The notes beneath the pieces were generated by a model, which saw only the letters and a list, made by a program, of their open reading frames with translations, was not told the DNA's origin and made no database searches. The position numbers and the translations under genes were made by a program. This document shows, piece by piece, positions 11,491 through 19,743 of a DNA stretch of 64,000 nucleotides; within the stretch, counting starts at the first letter, position 1; each line of letters opens with the position of its first letter. This stretch comes from Paracoccus yeei ATCC BAA-599 (lineage in GTDB: Bacteria > Pseudomonadota > Alphaproteobacteria > Rhodobacterales > Rhodobacteraceae): positions 2,501 through 66,500 of the forward strand of contig NZ_KK211402.1 in the NCBI RefSeq assembly GCF_000622145.1. Direction: 5' to 3'.

Positions 11491-11507
11491 CCCATCGTAG
11501 AAAGGAA

Positions 11508-12992
11508 ATGACCATGCTTGATGACCTTTCGTTCCCCTTCAACAACAGCTTTGCCGACGAAATGGAGGGCTTCTTTGTCCCTTGGCAAGGCGACAAGGTT
11601 CCCGATCCGCAGATCGTCGTTCTGAACATCGCCTTGGCGGCAGAACTGGGGCTCGATCCCACCGTCTTGAACTCGGCCGCAGGCGCCGCCGCCCTGTCCG
11701 GCGCGATGGCACCCGCCGGGGCATCGCCTTTGGCCATGGCCTATGCGGGCCATCAGTTCGGCGGTTTCTCGGCGCAACTGGGCGATGGCCGCGCGATCCT
11801 GTTGGGTGAGTTGATCGACACCGAAGGCCGCCGCCGCGATCTGCACCTGAAGGGCTCAGGCCGCACGCCGTTTTCACGCGGCGGAGACGGCAAGGCCGTT
11901 CTTGGCCCCGTCTTGCGCGAATACCTGATGGGCGAGGCGATGCATGCCCTCGGCGTTCCGACAACGCGCGCTTTGGCTGCGGTCACGACGGGCGAAGAAA
12001 TCGCGCGCAATGGGCTGGAGAAAGGCGCTGTTCTGGCACGCATCGCGGCCTCGCATCTGCGGGTTGGAACCTTCCAGTTTTTTGCAGCGCGCGGCGAGAC
12101 CGAAAAGCTTCGCAAGCTGGCCGATTATGCCATCGCCCGCCACTTTCCAGACATCGTGGGCCGCGAAGATCGATATCTGGAATTCTTCCGGCGCGTCAGG
12201 GATGCACAGGCGTCGCTGGTCGCGAGATGGGTCAATATCGGCTTTGTCCATGGTGTGATGAACACCGACAACACAACGATTTCGGGCGAGACCATCGATT
12301 ACGGTCCCTGCGCCTTCATCGACAACTATGACCCTAAAGCGGTGTTCAGTTCGATCGACCAGCACGGCCGTTATGCCTATGGCAACCAACCGGTGATCAT
12401 GCAATGGAACCTGTCGCGCTTTGCCGAGACGCTGATTGATCTGGTGAACCCCGAGGACAGCGACGACGCGATCCGGCAGTTGACCAATGAGATCAATGCC
12501 TTTCCCGCGCACTACCAGCAGGAATGGCTGCGGGGCATGCGGGCCAAATTGGGTCTGCTGAAGGAACTGCCCGAAGATCTGCATTTGGCAAATGATCTGC
12601 TCAAGGCCTGTGAAGGGCAGGATGTTGACTTCACCAACCTGTTCCGCGCTTTGGCGGGGTCTGTTCGTGGCAATGACGAACTGGCGCGTGCCAATTTCGA
12701 TGATCCCGCGGTATTTGACGCTTGGGCGGCCCGCTATCACACGCGGCTTGCGGCGGAAGATATTGCCGCGGAGTTGCGGGCGGAAGCGATGAACAGGATC
12801 AACCCGATCTACATCCCGCGCAACCATCTGGTTGAAGAGGCCCTGAAGGCCGCCGTGGGTGGCGATCTTGAGCCGTTTCACAAGCTTTTGGCTGTGCTGG
12901 CACATCCGTTCACCGAGCAAGACGGGTCAGAAACCTATGCGCTACCCGCCCCAGTCGACGCGCACCGTCACGTCACGTTTTGCGGCACCTAA
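11508..12992 (+). CDS. selO: Protein adenylyltransferase SelO
   Basis: A 494-aa SelO/YdiU pseudokinase-fold protein. These enzymes AMPylate proteins and, in known cases, influence glutaredoxin and the redox-stress response. Family segments seen are YAGHQFGGFSAQLGDGRA, LKGSGRTPFSRGGDGKA, the metal-binding HGVMNTDN (from about residue 248) and DYGPCAFID. The usual C-terminal selenocysteine/cysteine region ends in VTFCGT, consistent with Cys in place of Sec. Its placement between RclC-like and RclA-like genes ties it to redox homeostasis here. Confidence 0.93.
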   Translation: MTMLDDLSFPFNNSFADEMEGFFVPWQGDKVPDPQIVVLNIALAAELGLDPTVLNSAAGAAALSGAMAPAGASPLAMAYAGHQFGGFSAQLGDGRAILLGELIDTEGRRRDLHLKGSGRTPFSRGGDGKAVLGPVLREYLMGEAMHALGVPTTRALAAVTTGEEIARNGLEKGAVLARIAASHLRVGTFQFFAARGETEKLRKLADYAIARHFPDIVGREDRYLEFFRRVRDAQASLVARWVNIGFVHGVMNTDNTTISGETIDYGPCAFIDNYDPKAVFSSIDQHGRYAYGNQPVIMQWNLSRFAETLIDLVNPEDSDDAIRQLTNEINAFPAHYQQEWLRGMRAKLGLLKELPEDLHLANDLLKACEGQDVDFTNLFRALAGSVRGNDELARANFDDPAVFDAWAARYHTRLAAEDIAAELRAEAMNRINPIYIPRNHLVEEALKAAVGGDLEPFHKLLAVLAHPFTEQDGSETYALPAPVDAHRHVTFCGT

Positions 12993-13020
12993 CCTTACCC
13001 AAATCCGAAGGGAACGACCC

Positions 13021-13590
13021 ATGAAAATTGATGCAACTGATGCCGTGGCCGCTTTGTCGGAACTCGTAGACGCCGGGTTCACCCATGACTTCCGCATTCA
13101 GAACGGAAAACTCGTGGATGTAAGCGCAGGCCTCGCTGTAAATCCGGCGGAAGTGACGGTCCGGATGAAACTCCGCTTTGAGACCGAGCCGGGTTCGGGC
13201 GACGCCTCGAATATCTATGCGCTTGAGATCGCAGATACGGGCGTCAAAGGGTTTCTTGTCGATGCGCTTGATCTTGAGGGGGATGGTGCCCCGCAAGATC
13301 TGGTCAAGTCACTGAAAACTGCCGAACCGGATACGCGCAGCGAGATGACCGAGGACGAGGATTACCGATACGGTGTCCGCAAGGTCCGCAAGAGCGAGTT
13401 CAACGCCGACCCCGGACGCTATGTTCTCAGGCTTGGGTTCCCTGACTTCCCGGAATGCCCCTTTGGTCAGGGTTTTACGATGCTTGGCTTCGATACGGCC
13501 AGGCAGGAATACGTTTGGCTGGTCACCAAGATTATCGGGGATGAGCGCCTCCAACGGGTGCCTTTCCAAGGCGAAAACAGCGAAGCGTGA
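13021..13590 (+). CDS. Uncharacterised two-part protein of the oxidant module
   Basis: A 189-aa soluble protein of unknown function. Residues about 1-85 resemble the small phosphoribosylpyrophosphate synthetase-labelled proteins (really of unknown function) found in other bacteria, with GFTHDFRIQNGKLVD and NIYALEIADTGVKGFLVDA. The C-terminal half contains the conserved-looking GFPDFPECPFG and ends in EYVWLVTKIIGD. The ATG at 13021 is chosen because an upstream in-frame extension lies inside selO. A frameshifted paralogue sits at 53727-54298 in the second oxidant module, which argues that it is a real part of that system. Confidence 0.75.
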   Translation: MKIDATDAVAALSELVDAGFTHDFRIQNGKLVDVSAGLAVNPAEVTVRMKLRFETEPGSGDASNIYALEIADTGVKGFLVDALDLEGDGAPQDLVKSLKTAEPDTRSEMTEDEDYRYGVRKVRKSEFNADPGRYVLRLGFPDFPECPFGQGFTMLGFDTARQEYVWLVTKIIGDERLQRVPFQGENSEA

Positions 13591-13610
13591 GAATGGCAGA
13601 GGACGAAGAC

Positions 13611-15023
13611 ATGAATCATTTTGACGCCGTAATCATCGGTTCTGGCCAAGCGGCACCTTCGCTCGCGGTTGGGTTGGCCAATCGCGGGCAATCCGTTGCC
13701 CTGATCGAGGGCGACAAGCTGGGCGGGACATGCGTCAATAGCGGCTGCACACCCACCAAGACGTTGCGCAAGTCGGCGCGCGTTGCGCATATGGTGCGGC
13801 GCGCGGCGGATTTTGGCGTCTCCACGGGCGCGGTTACTGTGGATTTTCCCGCCGCAATGGCGCGGATGCGCGAGCGTGTCGATACCGCCCGCCGGGGACT
13901 GACAGCATGGTTAAAGCGCACCAAAGGTGTCGAGGTGATCCACGGTTGGGGCAGTCTTGCCGGGTTCGATGAAAACGGCCGGTTCATCGTCTCTGTAGGC
14001 GAAAGCAAGTTCTCGGCTGACAAGGTCTTTCTGAATACCGGGACTCGTTCGTTTACCCCGCCAGTTCCCGGCCTTGAAAACATCGATGCGCTCGATAATG
14101 CATCACTTCTGGCGCTCGATGAATTGCCTGATCACCTCATCATTGTGGGAGGTTCTTACATCGGCCTTGAGATGGGTCAGATTTTCCGCCGCCTCGGCAG
14201 CAAGGTCACGGTGGTACACCGTTCCGACCGTTTGGCCGAACGCGAGGATGAGGATGTCTCGGAAATCATCGCGAAGTTTTTTCAGGATGAGGGCGTGACG
14301 CTGCACCTGAACGCCAAGATCGCAGGTGTCGGGCGCAGCATGCGCGGCGTTCTGATGACGCTCGAGGATGGTACCGAGATCGCGGGAAGTCATGTCCTGT
14401 TTGCCACGGGGCGTGCCCCGAACACCGACAAGCTGAACCTTGCGGCGGTCGGGCTGGAGACCGATTCACGCGGTTACGTTCCGACCGATGCCAAGCTGCG
14501 CACCAAGGTGCCCAACCTCTGGGCGCTTGGCGATGTGAACCGGCGTGGTGCCTTTACCCATACCAGCTATCACGACCACGAAATCGTGCTGGCCGATCTC
14601 GATAAGATTAAAGACCGCTATCAATGGAAGGACGCCGATCAGCGGCCAACGACCTATGCCATGTTCACCGACCCACCGCTGGGACGCGTCGGCCTGTCCC
14701 GCACCGAGGCGCGAAAACTTGCTGCCGAAGGGCGCAATATCCTAATCGCCGACATGAAGATGGCCGACATCAGCCGCGCCAAGGAAGAAAGCGAGACAAC
14801 CGGCCTGATTCGCATCATCGTGGACGGCGACAGCGAGGCTATTCTGGGTGCCACAGTGTTCGGCATCGCGGGCGATGAGATCATCGCGATCTTTTCGAAC
14901 TTCATGGCCACGGGTGCCAGCTACAAGATCATGCAACAGGCGCTGCCCGTTCACCCGACCGTCGCCGAGTTGATCCCGACGATCCTTGCAGGCTTGAAAC
15001 CGCTGGCGGCCGCCAATGCATGA
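13611..15023 (+). CDS. rclA: RclA-like pyridine nucleotide-disulfide oxidoreductase
   Basis: A 470-aa flavoprotein of the class I disulfide reductase family. It has an FAD-binding GSGQAAPSLAV, the redox-active pair C41/C46 in GGTCVNSGCTPTK, an NAD(P) Rossmann loop (IIVGGSYIGLEMG), the second FAD motif ALGDVNRRG and a C-terminal HPTVAE. The FTHTSYHDHEIVLADL and MFTDPPLGRVGLS segments resemble E. coli RclA, a cupric reductase protecting against hypochlorous acid. It could instead be a mercuric-reductase-like enzyme. The start at 13611 is preferred over 13593 because it has a GAGGACGAAG ribosome binding site and starts right before the FAD domain. Confidence 0.82.
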   Translation: MNHFDAVIIGSGQAAPSLAVGLANRGQSVALIEGDKLGGTCVNSGCTPTKTLRKSARVAHMVRRAADFGVSTGAVTVDFPAAMARMRERVDTARRGLTAWLKRTKGVEVIHGWGSLAGFDENGRFIVSVGESKFSADKVFLNTGTRSFTPPVPGLENIDALDNASLLALDELPDHLIIVGGSYIGLEMGQIFRRLGSKVTVVHRSDRLAEREDEDVSEIIAKFFQDEGVTLHLNAKIAGVGRSMRGVLMTLEDGTEIAGSHVLFATGRAPNTDKLNLAAVGLETDSRGYVPTDAKLRTKVPNLWALGDVNRRGAFTHTSYHDHEIVLADLDKIKDRYQWKDADQRPTTYAMFTDPPLGRVGLSRTEARKLAAEGRNILIADMKMADISRAKEESETTGLIRIIVDGDSEAILGATVFGIAGDEIIAIFSNFMATGASYKIMQQALPVHPTVAELIPTILAGLKPLAAANA

Positions 15024-15543
15024 CATCACCCTGTTTGGCGAGGTCCGCTGCCACAAGACGCGGTTCTATCAGTCCGCCCTGGAAGAACGCGGGCTGGCCT
15101 ATGAATTGGCCGAAGTTGATAAGGACCCGCGCGCGGCCGTGCGCCTGACCAAGTTGGCGGGCAGCGCAGATAAGTTCCCGACCTTCCAGATCAAGGGCCG
15201 CAAACTGCGCAACCCAAAGCTGCCTGAACTTGAAAAGGAACTAGCCCGCGCGGGTCTTTACGACCCCGGCCTTATTCACGAAGAACGGGCGCAACGTTTT
15301 GTCCGGCACATGGCCCCATCTGACGCGTTCGTCAGCTATGTCTGGCAAGGCGACCGGATGATCCTGACGCATATCGAGGTCGATCCATCCTTTCGTGGCA
15401 GCGGCCTTGGCGCACGTTTTGCGGCCGAGGTCTTTGAAGAAATTGAAACCCGCTCCCATGAAATCCGTCTGACTTGCCCATTCCTGCGCAAGGTCGGTGG
15501 GACACGCGCAAACTGGCGCAAGAAATTCAATCTGGGAGATTGA
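15016..15543 (+). CDS. Glutaredoxin-like domain fused to GNAT-like acetyltransferase
   Basis: A 175-aa protein with two domains. Residues 1-80 look like a glutaredoxin/ArsC fold with the active-site-like VRCHKTRFY and a cis-Pro motif KFPTF. Residues about 95-175 match the small YjdJ-type N-acetyltransferase fold (HIEVDPSFRGSGLGARF, TCPFLRK). Only one cysteine is in the Grx active site, so monothiol chemistry is expected. The start overlaps the rclA-like gene by 8 bases. Substrate of the acetyltransferase part is unknown. Confidence 0.75.
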   Translation: MHDITLFGEVRCHKTRFYQSALEERGLAYELAEVDKDPRAAVRLTKLAGSADKFPTFQIKGRKLRNPKLPELEKELARAGLYDPGLIHEERAQRFVRHMAPSDAFVSYVWQGDRMILTHIEVDPSFRGSGLGARFAAEVFEEIETRSHEIRLTCPFLRKVGGTRANWRKKFNLGD

Positions 15544-15545
15544 AA

Positions 15546-16004
15546 ATGCCTGTCACATTCGAGAATACCCGATTTGATCCCGATTTGATCGAGTTTCACG
15601 GGATCGCTAAGCAAATGGCGGCCTCGGTTGGGTATACTGCCGATCTGTCGGTAGATGGACGTTTGGCCCAGCTTTTGCGTCTACGCGTCGCCCAGATGAA
15701 CCCCTGTTCCTATTGCCTGATCCTGCACACCAAAGCGGCCCATGATCAGGGAATCGCGGTTGAAAAGGTCGCGCATCTGGCAAGCTGGCGCGAAAGCACG
15801 ATGTTCACCCCGGCAGAACGCTGCGCGCTGGCTTATTGCGAGGCGCTCACGGCCTATGATCCGGCGGCCTTTGCAGCGCGGCATGAAAGCCTGACGTCAC
15901 ATTTCGACGAAAAAGCCATCGCCGAAATCGCGGCCATCGTCATCAACATGAACCTCTGGACCCGCCTGAAACTGGCCCAAGGTCAGGTTCCAGTGGCGGA
16001 GTGA
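15546..16004 (+). CDS. Carboxymuconolactone decarboxylase-family (AhpD-like) protein
   Basis: A 152-aa all-helical protein with the CxxC motif CSYC followed by HTKAAHDQG, the AhpD-type peroxidase/alkylhydroperoxidase signature. Such proteins reduce peroxides or serve as disulfide adaptors. The ATG at 15546 is used because the family sequence starts there; it follows the previous stop by 2 bases. Confidence 0.85.
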   Translation: MPVTFENTRFDPDLIEFHGIAKQMAASVGYTADLSVDGRLAQLLRLRVAQMNPCSYCLILHTKAAHDQGIAVEKVAHLASWRESTMFTPAERCALAYCEALTAYDPAAFAARHESLTSHFDEKAIAEIAAIVINMNLWTRLKLAQGQVPVAE

Positions 16005-16008
16005 TCTT

Positions 16009-16506
16009 GTGGTAACCATCGGCTTTGGAGGCGGGTGCCATTGGTGCACCGAGGCAGTTTTCCAACCGCTTGAGGGCGTGTCAGAGGTGCGGCAAGGCTT
16101 TATCCGCTCCGACGGCCCTGACGAGGCGTGGTCCGAGGCGGTGGAAATCTCCTTTGATCCTGATCGCGTGAGCTTGCGAGACCTGATCGCGGTCCACCTG
16201 AGCACCCATGCCAGCGAGGCCGATCACAAGATGCGTGGCAAGTATCGAAGCGCGGTCTACAGTATGACCGCGGAGCAGCAAAACGCGTGCGCGACGCATA
16301 TACGGGACCTTGCCGCAGAGGCGGAGGTGCATTTTGTTACGCGCAGCCTTATGCACCGGGGCTTCAAGCCTTCGGACAGCCGATTTCACGATTACTACAA
16401 ATCCAACCCCGAACGGCCCTTTTGCCGCACCTATATCGCGCCGAAACTTGCCAAGCTTCGGGCCCGGCACAGTGCATTGCTCAAGAAGGAATACACAACG
16501 TCATGA
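16009..16506 (+). CDS. msrA: Second, divergent peptide-methionine (S)-S-oxide reductase
   Basis: A 165-aa MsrA-family protein with GGGCHWCTEAVF near the N-terminus. Cys10 is the expected nucleophile and an additional Cys13 is present. The usual Phe between C and W is His. Other family segments are KMRGKYRSAVY and RFHDYYKSNPERPFC. It starts with GTG 4 bases after the AhpD-like gene and overlaps the antiporter gene by 4 bases. It is much more divergent from the MsrA at 8528 than the copy at 56202 is, so it may act on a different substrate set. Confidence 0.85.
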   Translation: MVTIGFGGGCHWCTEAVFQPLEGVSEVRQGFIRSDGPDEAWSEAVEISFDPDRVSLRDLIAVHLSTHASEADHKMRGKYRSAVYSMTAEQQNACATHIRDLAAEAEVHFVTRSLMHRGFKPSDSRFHDYYKSNPERPFCRTYIAPKLAKLRARHSALLKKEYTTS

Positions 16507-17693
16507 CCCCCGCAGTCCTTCTCGTGCTTGTGGCCTTTGCCATTTACTCGTTGCTCAGCAAAGCAATCTCGCGCAGCTTGCTTACCCTGCCAATCATCTT
16601 CACAGCGCTTGGCTTTGCATTGTCCGTGCCATTGAGCGCCAGCTTGTCGCCGGATGTGATCCACGAAGGTAAAAAAATTCTGGCCGAGATCACGCTGATC
16701 CTGATCCTGTTCTCTGACGCTAGCCATGTGCGCTTTAAGAAACTGGTGATGGATTGGCAGATCCCGACACGGATGCTGGTGATCGGGCTGCCGCTGACGA
16801 TCGCGCTTGGGACACTTGTCGCGCTTTGGCTCAACCCTACGTCTGGGTTTGCCGTTGCATTGCTGACCGCCGCAGTATTGACGCCGACGGATGCCGCGCT
16901 GGGGCAATCTGTCGTTTCGAACCCAGAGGTGCCAGACCACCTCAGCCAGACAATCAATGTGGAAAGCGGGCTGAACGATGGGCTGGTGCTACCCTTCGTT
17001 CTTTTGGGTGCAGTCCTTGCGTCGTCGGTTGGCGGCGCGCAGACCGATGGTTTGGCGCTGGAGGCCGCCACCGAGATTGTGCTCGGTCCGCTCGCTGGTA
17101 TTGCCGTCGGTTGGGTGGCGGCCAAGGCGATGGACTGGGCGCAAAACCGCGACTTGATGCAAGAGGCGGCGGGGGCGGTGGTCTTTCTCGTGACCGCCTT
17201 CGCAGCTTACGGGTTTGCTGTTGCCATCCACGGAAACGGGTTCATTGCGGCCTTTGTTGCGGGCATGGTCTTTGGCAACACCTACCGTCATGACATCCAC
17301 TTTATCAGCGAGTTCATGGAGGGGGCTGGCCAACTTTTGACGATGGCGGCGTTTCTGGTGTTCGGTGCGTTTCTGCTGCCCGACGGATTGGCGCACGCAG
17401 GGCCAAATACGATCATTCTTGCGTTGGTCTTCCTCACGCTGGTCCGTGTCTTGCCAATCTTCGTTTCTCTGACAAGAAGCGGGCTACCCGCGCGTGAGAA
17501 GCTCTTCCTTGGTTGGTTCGGTCCACGCGGTCTGGCCTCGATCCTCTTCACATTGCTGATGATGGATCAATTCGATTTCCCGAATGAAGAGGAACTGCTG
17601 GCTTGTGTCTCGCTGACTGTTGGCCTGTCCATCCTGTTGCACGGCCTCAGTTCAACCCCCTTGGCGACCCGCATCGGGCGCATGAAATCTTGA
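16503..17693 (+). CDS. CPA1-family Na+/H+ antiporter
   Basis: A 396-aa polytopic membrane protein with about 12 hydrophobic segments. The cation/proton antiporter core motif is visible as VLTPTDAALGQSVV with the acidic residue pair region ESGLNDGLVLP, matching NhaP/CPA1 transporters. It probably expels Na+ or K+ in exchange for protons. ATG at 16503 overlaps the preceding stop (ATGA), so the longer upstream in-frame reading is rejected. Ion transport inside a redox operon suggests pH or cytosolic thiol balance control. Confidence 0.88.
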   Translation: MTPAVLLVLVAFAIYSLLSKAISRSLLTLPIIFTALGFALSVPLSASLSPDVIHEGKKILAEITLILILFSDASHVRFKKLVMDWQIPTRMLVIGLPLTIALGTLVALWLNPTSGFAVALLTAAVLTPTDAALGQSVVSNPEVPDHLSQTINVESGLNDGLVLPFVLLGAVLASSVGGAQTDGLALEAATEIVLGPLAGIAVGWVAAKAMDWAQNRDLMQEAAGAVVFLVTAFAAYGFAVAIHGNGFIAAFVAGMVFGNTYRHDIHFISEFMEGAGQLLTMAAFLVFGAFLLPDGLAHAGPNTIILALVFLTLVRVLPIFVSLTRSGLPAREKLFLGWFGPRGLASILFTLLMMDQFDFPNEEELLACVSLTVGLSILLHGLSSTPLATRIGRMKS

Positions 17694-17712
17694 ACCAGAA
17701 AAGGAGACTATA

Positions 17713-18027
17713 ATGGCAATGCATGTAGAGGTTTTTCGCCACCGGGTTGATCCCGACTTCCAAGGCGAGTTTGACGAGCTTTACGCCCGCATGGTGACCG
17801 TGGTGAAGGGGCTAAAGGGGTATATGAGCCACAAGGTCTTTACCGCAGAGGACGGAGAAAAGGTGCTTATCGGTTACTTCGAAGATTTCGAGGCGATCGA
17901 GGAATGGGATGTCCACCCCGAGCACAAATACGCCAAAGACCGCGGCAAGAACGGTGTCTTTTTGGAGTATGATGTGGTTGTTGCCGAGGTCGTTGAGCAT
18001 CACGCGATGAACTTCACCGGCGCATGA
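17713..18027 (+). CDS. Antibiotic biosynthesis monooxygenase-like dimeric alpha/beta-barrel protein
   Basis: A 104-aa protein with the ferredoxin-like ABM-type pattern (VEVFRHRVDPDFQGEF, KGYMSHKVF, YFEDFEAIEEWDVHPEHKYAKDRG). An AAAAGGAG ribosome binding site precedes the start. Enzymatic activity is unproven. It is the last gene of the plus-strand run before two convergent transporter genes. Confidence 0.75.
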   Translation: MAMHVEVFRHRVDPDFQGEFDELYARMVTVVKGLKGYMSHKVFTAEDGEKVLIGYFEDFEAIEEWDVHPEHKYAKDRGKNGVFLEYDVVVAEVVEHHAMNFTGA

Positions 18028-18047
18028 AAATGCAGCCGCCACCTCCG

Positions 18048-18977
18048 TCAGAACCACTTTCGCCAGCGGAACAAGACCAGCATCCCTGCGACCAGAGCCA
18101 AACAGATCACCATCAGTATGGTGAAACCATTTGCATGCCCTTCGAAGGGAACCCCCATGAGGTTCACACCGAACGCGCTGACAATAAACCCAAGCGGAAG
18201 GAACAGCGTCGCCACGACCGAGAAGACAAAGGAGCTGCGCGTCAGTTGCCTGTCTTGAATGCGGGCAACCTGATCGTTGAGGATATCAACGCGGTCCCGC
18301 AGGTTTTGCAGGGTTTCAAGATACCGCAAAAGCTGATCGAGCCCGTCATCGATCCGCGTGCGCTCTCTTTCGCTCAAAAGGGAGTGCTTGCAGCGCGACA
18401 AGTGTTCCAGCACAGGTTTTTGTGGCCCGAGGTGGCGCAAGAAGCCGCTGATACGCGATTGGGTTTGTGCCATATTGGGGCAGGCAGCCTCGGTCTGATG
18501 AGTGCCCACAAGCCCTTCGATCCTGTTGACCGCGTCTTCCAGTTCCTCGATGTGGTCATCGACCTCATCGAGGTGTTCTTCGATAAGATCAGCCAGAAAC
18601 TCACCCGGTGTGGTTGGGCCTGCACCTGCGGACAACTTTTGATGAAGGGCCAGGATCGGGTCAACATCGGCCTCGCGTGTAGTAATGACGCGCGTCTTGT
18701 CGATCCAGATCCTGATCGACACCATGTCTTCAGGGCGTGCCATGTCCTGACCGACATGCATGGCCTTCAAAAGCACCATGATCCCGTCATCAAGAACGCG
18801 CACGCGCGAACGTGTGTCCTCTTCGATCATCGCATCGACAACCAGGTCGTCGAGCATGGCCACCTCCATGAGATAGGCGCTGGTCTCTCGATGCTTGATA
18901 CACATATGGAGCCATTCCCCGCCCCCGTTCAGTGCGTGCAGGTGAAGAAACCCCGGCGATGTTTTGACGTCTGTCAT
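18048..18977 (-). CDS. CorA/ZntB-family divalent metal transporter
   Basis: A 309-aa protein with a long acidic and coiled-coil cytoplasmic part and two C-terminal membrane segments (about residues 245-268 and 278-300). Instead of the CorA GMN signature it has FGVN, as ZntB does, so zinc efflux or uptake is possible. It lies on the strand opposite the redox operon, 4 bases below the neighbouring TrkC-type gene, and has a distant family relative at 54393-55361. Confidence 0.87.
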   Translation of the reverse strand: MTDVKTSPGFLHLHALNGGGEWLHMCIKHRETSAYLMEVAMLDDLVVDAMIEEDTRSRVRVLDDGIMVLLKAMHVGQDMARPEDMVSIRIWIDKTRVITTREADVDPILALHQKLSAGAGPTTPGEFLADLIEEHLDEVDDHIEELEDAVNRIEGLVGTHQTEAACPNMAQTQSRISGFLRHLGPQKPVLEHLSRCKHSLLSERERTRIDDGLDQLLRYLETLQNLRDRVDILNDQVARIQDRQLTRSSFVFSVVATLFLPLGFIVSAFGVNLMGVPFEGHANGFTILMVICLALVAGMLVLFRWRKWF

Positions 18978-18980
18978 GCC

Positions 18981-19661
18981 TCAGTGCGCTCCTGTATCTG
19001 GGGTCAATCCATGGGCGGCGGCAAACTTATGATGGGACGCCCTTGGCCCCGCCAAGACCATGGCCGATCCTTCAGGCAACGGCGTTCCGTCCCACGGGTT
19101 TATCTCGGCGTTGAAGGCGCTGCGCACACCGATGAGGGTCAGGTCGCCGGGCCACTCCACATTGTTCGAAGGAGGTGCCTTCGCCAAACTATGTTGGGCA
19201 ATCACCCTGTCCGCATCCAACTGGTACAAAACCGTGAACGGAACATGCGCCATGTGTTTGACAAGCCACGCATGTGCCATGCCGCAAATGAACTCATCGA
19301 CGACAGAGGAAAAGAGCACGTAGCGCACAAAGGCGATTGCCGTGATGATCGCCGTAAGCTGAAGCAACAACCCGCTGGCCGTTTCCTTGATCCCGAAGGC
19401 CCCAACCACAACAGTGGCAACCACCGAGGCCAGACCAACGGAACCGGTAATCATCAAGATCACAAGGATACGTCTGCGCTCCGGTGTTTGGAGGATCAGT
19501 TCGGATTCAGACGTGGTGAACCCCGTGCCGCTAAGTGCCGACATGGCCTGAACTCTGGCAACGTCGCGTGAAATGCCCGTGTGTTCTAGAACCACAGCCG
19601 CGACCCGCACGATCGTGGACGAGATCGTGAACAGGATAACGATGGAAAGTGCTGCGCCCAA
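18981..19661 (-). CDS. Membrane protein with C-terminal TrkA-C (RCK_C) domain
   Basis: A 226-aa protein with three hydrophobic segments (residues about 3-25, 66-90 and 95-118) and a cytoplasmic C-terminal part resembling a TrkA-C/RCK_C fold (GDLTLIGVRSAFNAEINPWDGTPL). It is likely an ion-channel-like or transporter-gating protein. It is co-directional with the ZntB-like gene (stop 4 bases before that start) and divergent from the gene at 19744, so 19662-19743 should hold a two-way promoter. Confidence 0.75.
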   Translation of the reverse strand: MGAALSIVILFTISSTIVRVAAVVLEHTGISRDVARVQAMSALSGTGFTTSESELILQTPERRRILVILMITGSVGLASVVATVVVGAFGIKETASGLLLQLTAIITAIAFVRYVLFSSVVDEFICGMAHAWLVKHMAHVPFTVLYQLDADRVIAQHSLAKAPPSNNVEWPGDLTLIGVRSAFNAEINPWDGTPLPEGSAMVLAGPRASHHKFAAAHGLTPDTGAH

Positions 19662-19743
19662 ATCTTTTTCCCACGCTTGAGCGGGATCAGAAGCCCCGCA
19701 AAATCACCAACTTAACAACTCCAACTATCGTAAAGGAAAACCC

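Noticed and set aside
18024-19571. Plus-strand frame of 515 codons
   Set aside because: It is fully antisense to the ZntB-like and TrkA-C-type genes, which have clear family motifs.
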